Assembly: GCA_030065825.1 (NCBI GenBank)
Contig: JASJCY010000045.1
Span: 1 to 32,862, forward strand
Source of the DNA: Nostocaceae cyanobacterium
GTDB lineage: Bacteria; Cyanobacteriota; Cyanobacteriia; Cyanobacteriales; Nostocaceae
Direction of reading: 5' to 3'
DNA: 32,862 nt
Below the pieces are notes generated by a model. That model saw only the letters and a program-made list of their open reading frames with translations, was not told the DNA's origin and searched no databases. This document shows, piece by piece, positions 7,049 through 14,966 of this stretch; position 1 is the first letter of the stretch, and each line of letters starts with the position of its first letter. A program made the position numbers and the translations under genes.

Positions 7049-8350
7049 TCAATTCTCTGACAATTCCAAACCAAAAGGGGGAATTTCAAATACAAATTCA
7101 TCATCAATAGTTACCGTAACCCAGAATTTTTCACCCCAATTACCAACCACTTGTGCATAGAGAATACCTTGAGTTGTGTTTTGTAATGATTGCAAAAATA
7201 ACTGCTGAGTTTCATCACATACCTCTAATTGAAAACTTCTGGGTATTTCTCCTTCTGGGTGAGAACCCAAAGCAATTAATAACATCCATTCTGGGTTTTC
7301 TGATGTTGACGATAACACCCATGTAATTGCATACAATCGTAAAGTTCCAGCTTCAGATTCTAAATCCTGAAAAGCACCCCGCGCTGTGGTAGGAATATCA
7401 ACTCCCCGCTCTTCTAAACTACCTCGAATTTGCTCAAAAGCTTCTTGTAAAGAACGAATTTGTAAAGAACGTAATTGTGAAAATGCTGGTAATGGCATCA
7501 GCATCCATCCCAATTCTTGGGCTACTGTATCCATTTGATTATTAAACCAAGTACCGACATTTATTAAGGGTTGTAATGGTGAAGGAGTCGCGGATTTATA
7601 TAGCCAATTAATCAAATCTGGATTACTTAATAAAGTCCTTCCTTCTGATATTGTTAATAATTCCCAAGGATGCCGTGTTTGTAGTTGAGATTTTAACCTT
7701 GTTAGTCTTTGCTGCAAGACCATTACATCATTTTCTCTCACAGGTGTTGCTAGAGGTAATTGAATAGCATTTGCATCCAAACAACGTAAATTTAATAATA
7801 AAGTATTAGCATCTGAGTTCAACCATGTTTGGGGTATGCTGTATGTCCAATCTGAATTGATTTGTAATCCTTCAGACTCTTGATAATTCCAGAATTGTTC
7901 ATAGTTGATAAACCCAGAGAACGCCACCAGATTTTGTTCTTCTTTAACCTGCATTAATACATAAAAATTTGCTATGAAATCAGGAGTATCAAAGACTGCA
8001 AAAGGAACAGAATGCTCATTCATAAAATTGCTTGCAGTTAATAGGCAAATTTTAAAATTACCCACCCGAATATTACAAGCAGCGCTGCATAAATTTGCAT
8101 ATGCAGGTTGCCAAATCGAAGCCGAATCAGTTTCAATTTCTAAATCCGTTGTCCGTTCCCTCAACCATTCTTCAAACCCCAAAACTCCCAACGCACACAG
8201 ATAAACTTGCCAACGTTGTTGTAATAAAGGAATTGATTTACTCAAACGCGCAGCTTTTTGGAAATGCTGTGGTAATAACTCCGTTCGCGTTTCATTCAGA
8301 GAATCAAATAACTCGGTAAAATCTAAATCTGGTGTCGGTTGGTTAATCAT
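7049..8350 (-). CDS. DUF1822 family protein
   Basis: About 433 residues from the ATG at 8348-8350; a GTG at 8363-8365 would add five residues and is the alternative start, with only a weak GTGAG site before the ATG. The sequence RWQVYLCALGVLGFEEWLRER near the N-terminus and the C-terminal half (DIPTTARGAFQDLESEAGTL, then GSHPEGEIPRSFQLEVCDET) match what I know as DUF1822, a cyanobacterial family of unknown function. No signal peptide or membrane segment is visible. In this family, neighbouring genes commonly include CHASE2/CHAT proteins and sigma-like proteins, and that is the arrangement here: a sigma-like gene 180 bases upstream and CHAT-CHASE2 98 bases downstream on the same strand. A role as adaptor between sensor and sigma-like factor is only a guess. 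Confidence 0.85.
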   Translation of the reverse strand: MINQPTPDLDFTELFDSLNETRTELLPQHFQKAARLSKSIPLLQQRWQVYLCALGVLGFEEWLRERTTDLEIETDSASIWQPAYANLCSAACNIRVGNFKICLLTASNFMNEHSVPFAVFDTPDFIANFYVLMQVKEEQNLVAFSGFINYEQFWNYQESEGLQINSDWTYSIPQTWLNSDANTLLLNLRCLDANAIQLPLATPVRENDVMVLQQRLTRLKSQLQTRHPWELLTISEGRTLLSNPDLINWLYKSATPSPLQPLINVGTWFNNQMDTVAQELGWMLMPLPAFSQLRSLQIRSLQEAFEQIRGSLEERGVDIPTTARGAFQDLESEAGTLRLYAITWVLSSTSENPEWMLLIALGSHPEGEIPRSFQLEVCDETQQLFLQSLQNTTQGILYAQVVGNWGEKFWVTVTIDDEFVFEIPPFGLELSEN

Positions 8351-8414
8351 AATAATTAAACTCACTAAATATCATCTTTGTGTCTCCGTGTCTTCGTGTT
8401 TAAATATTTTATCC

Positions 8415-8460
8415 CTACCTGATAAGAGACTTATGTATGTATATAAATCTTATAAGGTAG
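8415..8460. other. 13-bp inverted repeat in the sigma-like/DUF1822 gap
   Basis: CTACCTGATAAGA (8415-8427) and TCTTATAAGGTAG (8448-8460) pair with one mismatch around a 20-base loop. There is no T run, so it is not a standard terminator. It may be an RNA structure in the operon or an operator. A degenerate copy of the AAACCCGGTTT palindrome follows at 8473-8533. Confidence 0.5.
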
Positions 8461-8529
8461 ATGGTGTTGGAGAAACAGGGTTTTTGTGGGTGGAGTATCC
8501 AATATGCTTTTGATAAAAAACCCGGTTTA

Positions 8530-9942
8530 TTAGGTTTTAACTTTCATTTGATACATAACTTCTAAATAACGACAAAGACGACGGGCAAACAAACTAGAAA
8601 ATGCTTGATTCTTTACTGGACTTTTTACTTCAGATTCTGCTTCTTGCATCACAGTCAAAATTTGTTCGTCTAAAATTGATTCAATCTTTTTATCTAAACC
8701 TTCCAAACTCTGAGAATTGGTAAAATATCCAGCAATTTCTACAACGCGATCGCGCAAATTCCTCAATAATCTCTGTCGAATATCAGCACGAAATTGATTT
8801 AACTTTAAAAACCGGGTGACTTCATATTGCTTCCTAAAACCAATTTGGGGTGCAATTTGGCTCATAGATTGCCCTTGACAATGAAAAAGTTGTAAAGCAT
8901 TCAGCAATGATTCCTCATTTTTATTAGCGGTAGGTTTACGTTGTATTTTGGCAATAAAGTCATTAATGACTTGGGAAATTGCTTGGTCTAAAGAGTTAAT
9001 AAATTCATCTTGGTATAACTGGAGAAATTTGTTTTCTTCCTCATCTTCATGAGTAATATGTGAACCTTCTACTATCGGTTGTATTTCAGGTTGATCAAAG
9101 GAAACCTCAGAAACAGAACCCCCTTGGATAACAATTTTATATCGCCTAATTTTGGCTGCAATTCCTTGCAATTGATTTAACAAGAATTCGTGACTCATTT
9201 CCCTGCCAGTGCGGCTTTTTATGTCATCAGCAATGCGAGTTAACTGTTGTGATGTTGGTGGTTGACAAGGTAAAGTCATGCCTCGCATTCGCTGCTGTAA
9301 ACGGTCTTCACGGTAAACTGTATGGTAACTGATTAATATTTCTCTCCTTTGCTGAATTTCCAGGGTTGCTAAGTTATACATTTCAGCAAGAATTCGTTGT
9401 AATTCTTGAGGACTAATATCATTTAAAAGTGCCCAATCACTAATGAGAAAAACCCCATGTTCAAGCAAAAATTTCTTGAGTTCTGGATGCTGTTTTACAT
9501 AGCGCTTTACCCATGTATGTAAGGAACCTTTATCGGGATTAAATGTTTCTAATAAGCTAGTTGCTAGGGATTTATAACTAGATTTTACCCGCTGTTGTGA
9601 ATTTGCCCAAAGTACTTCATCAGGTAATACAAACGGCAACAAATCTTCACGATTAAAACCGTTATCAATGCCAAACTTAATTCCCAAATCCGCGCAAACT
9701 TGATCAATTTGGTGAGAGATACAACAACGCAGACAAATTTCAGCTAAATGTGATTCCTTGCTGCTTGTTTCTCTACCCTGATGCATTTGTTGCCAAAGTT
9801 GACGGACAATCTTGGCATCGGATACTTCAGGAGTTTGTGTAAATTGATTTTGAAAATATGTTTGTACAGCAGTAATCATTTCAATACGGCGTTTATTAGT
9901 AGAATCTAGCTTGACAAATCGCCAATATTTTGATACATTCAC
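8530..9942 (-). CDS. sigma-70-like cyanobacterial protein
   Basis: A 470-residue product from a GTG at 9940-9942; an ATG at 9877-9879 would give 449 residues, and neither has a clear ribosome binding site. The central region (FNPDKGSLHTWVKRYVKQHPELKKF, shortened here to its ends FNPDKG and VKQHPELKK) and SDWALLNDIS recall divergent sigma-70-related proteins found beside DUF1822 genes. In the C-terminal third, ALQLFHCQGQSMSQIAPQIG followed by QYEVTRFLKLNQFRADIRQ has the layout of sigma region 4: a helix-turn-helix with a Gln-Ala-Pro style turn. No clear region 2 is visible, so it may not function as a classic promoter-recognising sigma factor. It is the first gene of the minus-strand unit that ends in CHAT-CHASE2. 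Assignment is by general resemblance, not a strict motif. Confidence 0.65.
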   Translation of the reverse strand: MNVSKYWRFVKLDSTNKRRIEMITAVQTYFQNQFTQTPEVSDAKIVRQLWQQMHQGRETSSKESHLAEICLRCCISHQIDQVCADLGIKFGIDNGFNREDLLPFVLPDEVLWANSQQRVKSSYKSLATSLLETFNPDKGSLHTWVKRYVKQHPELKKFLLEHGVFLISDWALLNDISPQELQRILAEMYNLATLEIQQRREILISYHTVYREDRLQQRMRGMTLPCQPPTSQQLTRIADDIKSRTGREMSHEFLLNQLQGIAAKIRRYKIVIQGGSVSEVSFDQPEIQPIVEGSHITHEDEEENKFLQLYQDEFINSLDQAISQVINDFIAKIQRKPTANKNEESLLNALQLFHCQGQSMSQIAPQIGFRKQYEVTRFLKLNQFRADIRQRLLRNLRDRVVEIAGYFTNSQSLEGLDKKIESILDEQILTVMQEAESEVKSPVKNQAFSSLFARRLCRYLEVMYQMKVKT

Positions 9943-10017
9943 GAGAATATTTTTACTGAAGATATATAAATTACTCCAATTTTTCCACCTCCTTTCAAGA
10001 AAAGCAATTTGTTTGTT

Positions 10018-10059
10018 AATTAGGTAGGTACAAATAATAATTAGGTAGGTACAAATAAA
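10018..10059. repeat. two 21-bp direct repeats upstream of the sigma-like gene
   Basis: AATTAGGTAGGTACAAATA occurs at 10018 and again at 10039, a 21-bp period, about 75-115 bases before the GTG start of the sigma-like gene. The second copy runs into GGTACAAATAAAGCGAAC, which is also found inverted at 4318-4335. Two helical turns of spacing would suit a regulator, but the dispersed relative suggests repeat-element origin. Confidence 0.55.
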
Positions 10060-10072
10060 GCGAACCCCCCTA

Positions 10073-10137
10073 GAACCCTAATTTTTCCTTGATAAACCCG
10101 GTTTCGACCTGGTTACCCGACCAATGGTGCAAGATAT
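10073..10137. repeat. dispersed palindromic element, right half (copy 2)
   Basis: Carries CCCTAATTTTTC, GATAAACCCGGTTTC and the terminal GGTGCAAGATATA, matching the right half of the elements at 22955 and 29779. The left half is missing. Confidence 0.75.
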
Positions 10138-10146
10138 AATTTAGTC

Positions 10147-10222
10147 GATAAACCTCGTTTTTACTGGCTTGTGTTAACTACTATTTCTGGGGTTGAGGAA
10201 CTTATGCACAAGTAGGTTTATC
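10147..10222. repeat. imperfect palindrome GATAAACC/GGTTTATC
   Basis: GATAAACC (10147-10154) and CTTGTG (10168-10173) are matched inversely by CACAAG (10207-10212) and GGTTTATC (10215-10222). No open frame lies inside. Confidence 0.45.
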
Positions 10223-10344
10223 TCCTGGGAAACACTCTTAACTCTTAATAGGGAACAGGGAACTCTTAACAGGGAATAGGGTAAGAGAATGTTGTGTTTC
10301 TTTCATTGGTTGCGGGAGTGTGCGATCGCACTCCTTGGGTGCTT

Positions 10345-10420
10345 ATATCTTGCACCTGGGTTGTGAAACCTTATTGGAAATATTGACCTGTGAAAACCCT
10401 AATTTTTCCTTTATAAACCG
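10345..10420. repeat. dispersed palindromic element, left part (copy 3)
   Basis: Starts TATATCTTGCACC, continues through GAAACCTTATTGG, ATTGACCTGTGAAAACCCTAA and ends in TTTATAAACC, where the similarity to the other copies stops. The right terminus is lost. Confidence 0.7.
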
Positions 10421-10500
10421 CAATAGGGACGTGTTGTGAAGGTAAAAATTGTCCCTCTCAAGGATAATGGAAGTATGATAAACATTAAGTGATTATATAT

Positions 10501-10642
10501 TGTTGTGGGATGGGCATCCTTGCCCGTCCTAATTTAATAATATATTGTTGTGGGATGGGCATCCTTGCCCGTCCTAATTTAATAATATATTGTTGTGGGA
10601 TGGGCATCCTTGCCCGTCCACCTACAACTGAAAACAGCTATA
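10501..10642. repeat. three 45-bp tandem units with stem-loops, then CTGAAAAC-type end
   Basis: Units begin with TGTTGTGGGA at 10501, 10546 and 10591. Each holds a GGATGGGCA/TGCCCGTCC stem-loop (first at 10508-10529), the first two followed by AATTTAATAATATAT. After the third unit, CAACTGAAAACAGCTATA (10625-10642) repeats the terminus seen at 4251 and 32700 and stops three bases before the stop codon of the response regulator. The same stem-loop recurs singly at 27616, 32599 and, more loosely, 16481. It may act as a transcript end for the minus-strand regulator. Confidence 0.9.
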
Positions 10643-10644
10643 AT

Positions 10645-11361
10645 TCACTGTACGATGCCAGCACGTAAAGCACGAACAGCAGCTTGAGTGCGATCATTAA
10701 CACAAAGTTTACTTAAAATCCCTCGCACGTGGGTTTTGACAGTACCAATAGTCAGATAGAGTTTTTCTGCAATTTCTGCGTTATTAGAACCAGAAACAAT
10801 CAGTTGTAGGACCTCTAATTCTCTAGCAGTGAGTGGACAGGTATCGATTACTTTCTCTACTTCTGGATCGATACCTTTAATTGCCACTGTTTTGTTACCT
10901 AATTCTCCACTACCAGCTAAATCTTGCCGTACTTGTTGCAGTACAATATCAGCAATTGTGGGGTCAATCCATGAATTTCCTTCATAGGTTTCCCGTACTG
11001 CTTCTACCAATTTCTCGCTTTCAATATCTTTCATGCAGTAAGAATCTGCACCAGCTGCAAAAGCAGCTAATACTGATTCGTCGTTATTTTGCATAGTTAA
11101 AACTAATACTTTAGTGCTGTAGTCCTCTGTGCTGGCTTGATATTCCCTAAATCTACGTGTTAATTCGATGCCATCAATTTCAGGTAAACCAATGTCAATA
11201 GTTGCTATATCTGGCTTGAGAGTTTTTAATAGTTGCAATCCTTCGATTCCAGTCGCTGCTTCTCCAATAATTTTGATATCTGTTTGGGTTTGCAAAGCAG
11301 CTTTTAAACCTATTCTTGTTAGATTATGGTCTTCAATTACAACTACTTTAATCTCACTCAT
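10645..11361 (-). CDS. NarL/FixJ-type response regulator
   Basis: A 238-residue two-domain regulator. The receiver (about 3-125) has the acidic pair Glu10/Asp11, the phosphoacceptor Asp56 in TIDIGLPEIDG, Thr89 in VLVLTM and Lys110. A linker leads to a LuxR-type DNA-binding domain (about 172-236): LTARELEVLQLIVSGSNNAE, then GTVKTHVRGILSKL. It should bind DNA as a dimer after phosphorylation. AGGA about ten bases before the ATG supports the start. It diverges from the sensorless kinase at 11717 across 355 bases, and a kinase-regulator pairing between them is possible. Its 3' end abuts the 45-bp repeat cluster. The target genes cannot be read from the sequence. Confidence 0.93.
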   Translation of the reverse strand: MSEIKVVVIEDHNLTRIGLKAALQTQTDIKIIGEAATGIEGLQLLKTLKPDIATIDIGLPEIDGIELTRRFREYQASTEDYSTKVLVLTMQNNDESVLAAFAAGADSYCMKDIESEKLVEAVRETYEGNSWIDPTIADIVLQQVRQDLAGSGELGNKTVAIKGIDPEVEKVIDTCPLTARELEVLQLIVSGSNNAEIAEKLYLTIGTVKTHVRGILSKLCVNDRTQAAVRALRAGIVQ

Positions 11362-11716
11362 ATTCAGTATTTCCTAATCCTAATTCCCTAATTATACTGC
11401 CGACGACCTTCTGTATTCTGCCCGATCAAAATCATTTGTCCCACTACTGTCTTAGATTCATTACCACAAAATACTTCATTTTGGGAAATAACCACATCTA
11501 TCTCCAGAATTAAGGGAAATTTCCTCTGTATCAATCACGAGATTGGTTTTGTGACCATCACAAGTATGAAATTAGTAGTTTTATGGTTCATTCTCCAGAT
11601 AGATTTGTTTTGGCGAATTTCTTAACCACAGAACCTTGAGTAAAATGTCATAGCTTAATTATCCTTAAATTAATGATGCCCAGTCAGATAATCTGTCCTC
11701 GCCAAAAAAGTCAACA
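11362..11716. other. divergent intergenic region of the two-component cluster
   Basis: 355 bases between the minus-strand regulator and the plus-strand kinase. It holds no open frame with a credible start, no tandem repeat and no obvious mobile-like element, in contrast to most gaps in this window. Both promoters must lie here, but I cannot place boxes confidently. Confidence 0.4.
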
Positions 11717-12523
11717 ATGCTCCAACCTTCAACAAACCCTGACAAAATCCAGGAAATTACAAATGACCAAGAAGTACCACAGACTACCATATCTCAAGGA
11801 GAAGAATTAGTAAAAGTATACCAAAACCTTGCGCAAACAACTGCACTCCTGAATCAAAAAAATCGGGAAATTGACCAATTTACTTATATTGCTTCCCACG
11901 ATCTTAAAGCACCCCTGCGAGCGATCGCTAATCTCTCCCAATGGCTAGAAGATGACCTTTCTGGTAAAATACCCCCAGAAAATGAGCAGCAACTCCAGCT
12001 ATTGCGCTCAAGGGTTCAGCGCATGGAAAACCTGCTAGATGGACTTTTAGCATATTCCCGTGCTGGACACAACAACAGCACAGATGAAGTAGTAGATGTA
12101 GGTCAATTACTCACACAGGTCATAGATTCCCTAATGTCCCCCACTAGTTTTACCATTGAGGTTGAACCGGGAATGCCTACTTTGACCACTAATAAGCGGT
12201 CGCAACTAACTCAAGTGTTCACCCATTTGATTAGCAATGCTATTGAGCATCACCATGGCTGTGACGGTCACATCCGCATTTCTGTGCAAGACCAAGGAGA
12301 GGTTTATCAGTTTATAGTATCAGATGATGGTCCTGGAATTGCCCCAGAATATCACGAAAAGATTTTCCGAATGTTTCAGACTTTGGAGGCTCGCGATCAA
12401 AAAGAAAATGCAGGGGTGGGATTATCGATTGTAAAAAAAATCTTAGATAGTGAAGGAGGTCAAATTACCGTCAAGTCCCAGCCAGGATGTGGGTCAAGTT
12501 TTTGTTTTTCTTGGCACAAATAG
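11717..12523 (+). CDS. sensorless histidine kinase
   Basis: A 268-residue kinase without a recognisable sensor. Residues about 1-50 are polar and partly coiled-coil (GEELVKVYQNLAQTTALLNQ). The HisKA domain has His61 in YIASHDLKAPLRAIANLS. The ATPase domain has Asn174 in HLISNAIEHHH, the G1 box DDGPGIA (203-209) and the G2 box GVGLSIV (233-239). No membrane segment or signal peptide is present, so it is cytosolic. Its core is clearly paralogous to the last 220 residues of the 809-residue kinase at 30103, sharing SHDLKAPLRAIANLS, ISVQDQG, DDGPGI and FQTL-ARD. An Rcp1-like receiver gene follows at 12704 and may be its partner. How it senses anything is unknown; it could pair with another protein. 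Confidence 0.9.
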   Translation: MLQPSTNPDKIQEITNDQEVPQTTISQGEELVKVYQNLAQTTALLNQKNREIDQFTYIASHDLKAPLRAIANLSQWLEDDLSGKIPPENEQQLQLLRSRVQRMENLLDGLLAYSRAGHNNSTDEVVDVGQLLTQVIDSLMSPTSFTIEVEPGMPTLTTNKRSQLTQVFTHLISNAIEHHHGCDGHIRISVQDQGEVYQFIVSDDGPGIAPEYHEKIFRMFQTLEARDQKENAGVGLSIVKKILDSEGGQITVKSQPGCGSSFCFSWHK

Positions 12524-12703
12524 CCACCAAATACCCACCCAATAACACTGTCATCATTGTTTAATGTTACAATTACTAGATATATATAATCATCATTACT
12601 TTACTAATCTTAATCCTGTGACAACTGCAATAGCAAAAATTAGTCATACAATATATCAAAAATACGTGGCATATGCTGTAAAGAGGAATTGACAATTATA
12701 CCC

Positions 12704-13144
12704 ATGCACGAACACCAAAAACATTTCAATATTCTCCTGGTAGAAGACGATGAAGTTGATATTATGAATGTCCAAAGGGCATTTAAAAAGGGTGGCGTAA
12801 ATCACAAACTTTATATAGCCCACAATGGCTTAGAAGCGTTAAAAATGCTCCGGGGGGAAGATGAAAAACTAACTTATTTCCCCAGTAAAAACCGTCTCAT
12901 TCTCCTAGATTTAAATATGCCTAAAATGGGAGGTATTGATTTTCTGGGACATTTAAGGGCTGATGCTCAATTGAAGTCAATACCTGTAGTAGTTCTGACT
13001 ACCTCCAATGAGGATAAAGATTTAATAAAGGCATATAATTTCAATGTGGCTGGCTATCTTCTCAAGCCAGTATCGTTTTCTAAATTCGTGGAAATGATGA
13101 AAACCTGGGATAAATATTGGACAATTTCGGAAACACCAAGGTAG
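12704..13144 (+). CDS. Rcp1-like single-domain response regulator
   Basis: A receiver-only protein of 146 residues from the ATG at 12704. The frame stays open back to a TTG at 12689, but an AGAGG box at 12682-12686 is too close to the TTG and rather far from the ATG, so the start is uncertain. The receiver shows ILLVEDDEVDIMNVQRAF, the phosphoacceptor Asp in LILLDLNMPKMGG, the Thr/Ser in VVVLTTSNED and the Lys in GYLLKPVSF. The insert LRGEDEKLTYFPSKNR before the phosphorylation strand is typical of the Rcp1 family, receivers that accept phosphate from phytochrome-type kinases. It lies 180 bases after the sensorless kinase, whose core is of phytochrome-kinase style. With no output domain it probably acts by protein contact or as a phosphate shuttle. 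Confidence 0.9.
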   Translation: MHEHQKHFNILLVEDDEVDIMNVQRAFKKGGVNHKLYIAHNGLEALKMLRGEDEKLTYFPSKNRLILLDLNMPKMGGIDFLGHLRADAQLKSIPVVVLTTSNEDKDLIKAYNFNVAGYLLKPVSFSKFVEMMKTWDKYWTISETPR

Positions 13145-13382
13145 GGAAAGTTAAAAGTCAAAGGTATTGTGTTCTCTCGCGCTTTGACGTTTTGTAAATG
13201 GTTGGTTTATTTCCAGCTAAGTTAAAAAAAACCTAAATTAAATATTTGCACGGGCACAAGAGTTAGACTAATTTAAATTATCTAGTTTCAATGGGTAACA
13301 GTTTACCAGTACTAGTGTTTTAAGTTGGAAATTTTTGTATTTTTAGTTTATGTTTTGTATAGATATTTTGGCAATAATGGAG
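13145..13382. other. intergenic stretch, nothing recognised
   Basis: About 240 AT-rich bases after the Rcp1-like gene. No open frame with a start signal, hairpin terminator or repeat copy is evident. Confidence 0.4.
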
Positions 13383-13515
13383 CTAGTAGTCCACCACACC
13401 AACTTTGGGGGGTAAAGGTAGAGAGGGGGAAGAGGGGGAAGAGGGGGAAGAGGGGGGAGAAAAAACTTTGTTCTTTCATTATTAACCCCGCATAGTTTAC
13501 TTGGTGGAGTACTAG
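13383..13515. repeat. inverted-repeat element with internal purine tract, copy 1
   Basis: Bounded by CTAGTAGTCCACCA (13383-13396) and TGGTGGAGTACTAG (13502-13515), inverse copies with one mismatch. The inside carries 9-bp tandem units GAGGGGGAA (about 13422-13458), then AAAAAACTTTGTTCTTTC and ATTAACCCCGCATAGT. The same element occurs inverted at 29554-29739 with a much longer tract. No ORF is credible. MITE-like. Confidence 0.85.
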
Positions 13516-13636
13516 ATAAAAAAATATTAGTAGTCAAATATGAGAATATTTAAATTGCACAATTATTAGACAGTAGTTGTATAAAACAATTTAACTTAAT
13601 TGAGATTAACAATATACTTATTTAGGAATAAAGCTG

Positions 13637-14851
13637 ATGTCACAAAATCTGAAAATTCTAGTAATTGATGATGACGAAGTTGATAGAATGGCTGTCAGTC
13701 GTGCTTTAAAGAAAGCTGGTTTAGAGATTGAAATATCTGAAGCAGGTGACTACAAAGAAGCAATGGCTATTCTGGAAGATACCAGCTTTGATTGCATCTT
13801 TTTAGATTATCGCTTACCTGACCGAGATGGTTTGGCTTTAGTGCAAGAAATCCGCGCTTGTGGGAATCAAATTCCTTTAGTAGTATTAACAGGACAAGGA
13901 GATGAACGTATAGCGGTTGATTTAATGAAAGCGGGTGCTTCTGATTATCTTACCAAGTCAAGACTCAATCCGGAGCAACTATCTCATACTCTGCGTAGTG
14001 TGATGCGTATTTATGAAGCAGAACAGCAAGCACGGCTTTTTCATCAACAACTACTAGCAAGTAATGAACAACTGAGACGTAAAAATCAAGAATTAGAAGA
14101 AAAACAGCAACAAATTCATCAACAAAATATCAAATTACTAGAAGCATCGGAACTCAAATCGAGATTTTTAGCTACCATGTCCCATGAGTTACGTACACCA
14201 TTGAATGCAATTATTGCTTTCTCCCAAATAATGTTACGTAAAACCAAGGATAAACTCAATTCTAAAGAAATGGATATGATGCGTCGTATCCACAATAATG
14301 GTAATAATTTGTTGTTGTTGATTAACGATATTTTAGATATATCAAAAATTGAGGCTGGAGGTCTGCAATTGTCTCCAGAATCATTTAATATTGAACAAAT
14401 GATAACTACAACAACAGACGAATTACATTCTTTAGCAGCACAAAAACATCTCACATTAAATGTAGGGTTCTATGTGAAAGAGCCAGAATTAATTAATGAT
14501 AAAAGTCGCTTGCGGCAAGTTGTGGTCAATTTAATTTCTAATGCCATCAAATTTACAGATACTGGTGGTGTAAAAGTAGAAGTTAATGAAATGTCTACTG
14601 ACAAAATTGCTATTTCTGTAAAGGACACAGGTATAGGTATTGCCACAGAAGATTTAGAGCATATTTTTGAACCATTTCGCCAAGTGAATCAATCAATTTC
14701 ACGCAAATACCAAGGAACTGGTTTAGGATTAGCAATTACCAATTCACTGGTACAAATGATGAGTGGTAGAATAATAGTAGAAAGCACCTTAGGAAAAGGT
14801 TCTGTTTTTCGAGTGGAATTACCTCGTCAAATCCAAATAGGAGACCCTTGA
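13637..14851 (+). CDS. REC-first hybrid histidine kinase
   Basis: A 404-residue soluble kinase with an N-terminal receiver. The receiver (5-122) has Asp11-Asp12-Asp13, phosphoacceptor Asp57 in CIFLDYRLPDRDG, Thr85 in VVLTG and Lys107. A long coiled coil (about 125-175, rich in Gln and Glu) links it to HisKA with His183 in TMSHELRTPLNAIIAFS. The ATPase domain has Asn302 in NLISNAIKFT, DTGIGIA (330-336) and GTGLGLAI (360-367). The order REC-HisKA-ATPase means kinase activity is probably controlled by phosphorylation of the receiver from another kinase, which suits the neighbouring kinase and Rcp1-like genes. AGGA precedes the ATG at a good distance. There are no membrane segments and no DNA-binding output. 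Confidence 0.93.
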   Translation: MSQNLKILVIDDDEVDRMAVSRALKKAGLEIEISEAGDYKEAMAILEDTSFDCIFLDYRLPDRDGLALVQEIRACGNQIPLVVLTGQGDERIAVDLMKAGASDYLTKSRLNPEQLSHTLRSVMRIYEAEQQARLFHQQLLASNEQLRRKNQELEEKQQQIHQQNIKLLEASELKSRFLATMSHELRTPLNAIIAFSQIMLRKTKDKLNSKEMDMMRRIHNNGNNLLLLINDILDISKIEAGGLQLSPESFNIEQMITTTTDELHSLAAQKHLTLNVGFYVKEPELINDKSRLRQVVVNLISNAIKFTDTGGVKVEVNEMSTDKIAISVKDTGIGIATEDLEHIFEPFRQVNQSISRKYQGTGLGLAITNSLVQMMSGRIIVESTLGKGSVFRVELPRQIQIGDP

Positions 14852-14966
14852 TATTGGCTCGTATTTATTATCTTGAAAATTTTAATTTTTTATTTTGAAT
14901 TTTTGATTTTTGATAATTTTTATTTTTTCTTCTTTTGTCATCTAGAAATCAACTATTTATAAATAT
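14852..14966. other. AT-rich gap with short T-rich repeats
   Basis: Between the two hybrid kinases the sequence is almost only A and T with recurring ATTTTT words. No hairpin or ribosome binding site is visible before the next ATG. Confidence 0.4.

Noticed and set aside
12689-12703. TTG start for the Rcp1-like receiver
   Set aside because: The AGAGG box would be only about two bases away, and receivers of this family usually begin close to the ILLVEDD strand; the ATG at 12704 is preferred, though not proven.
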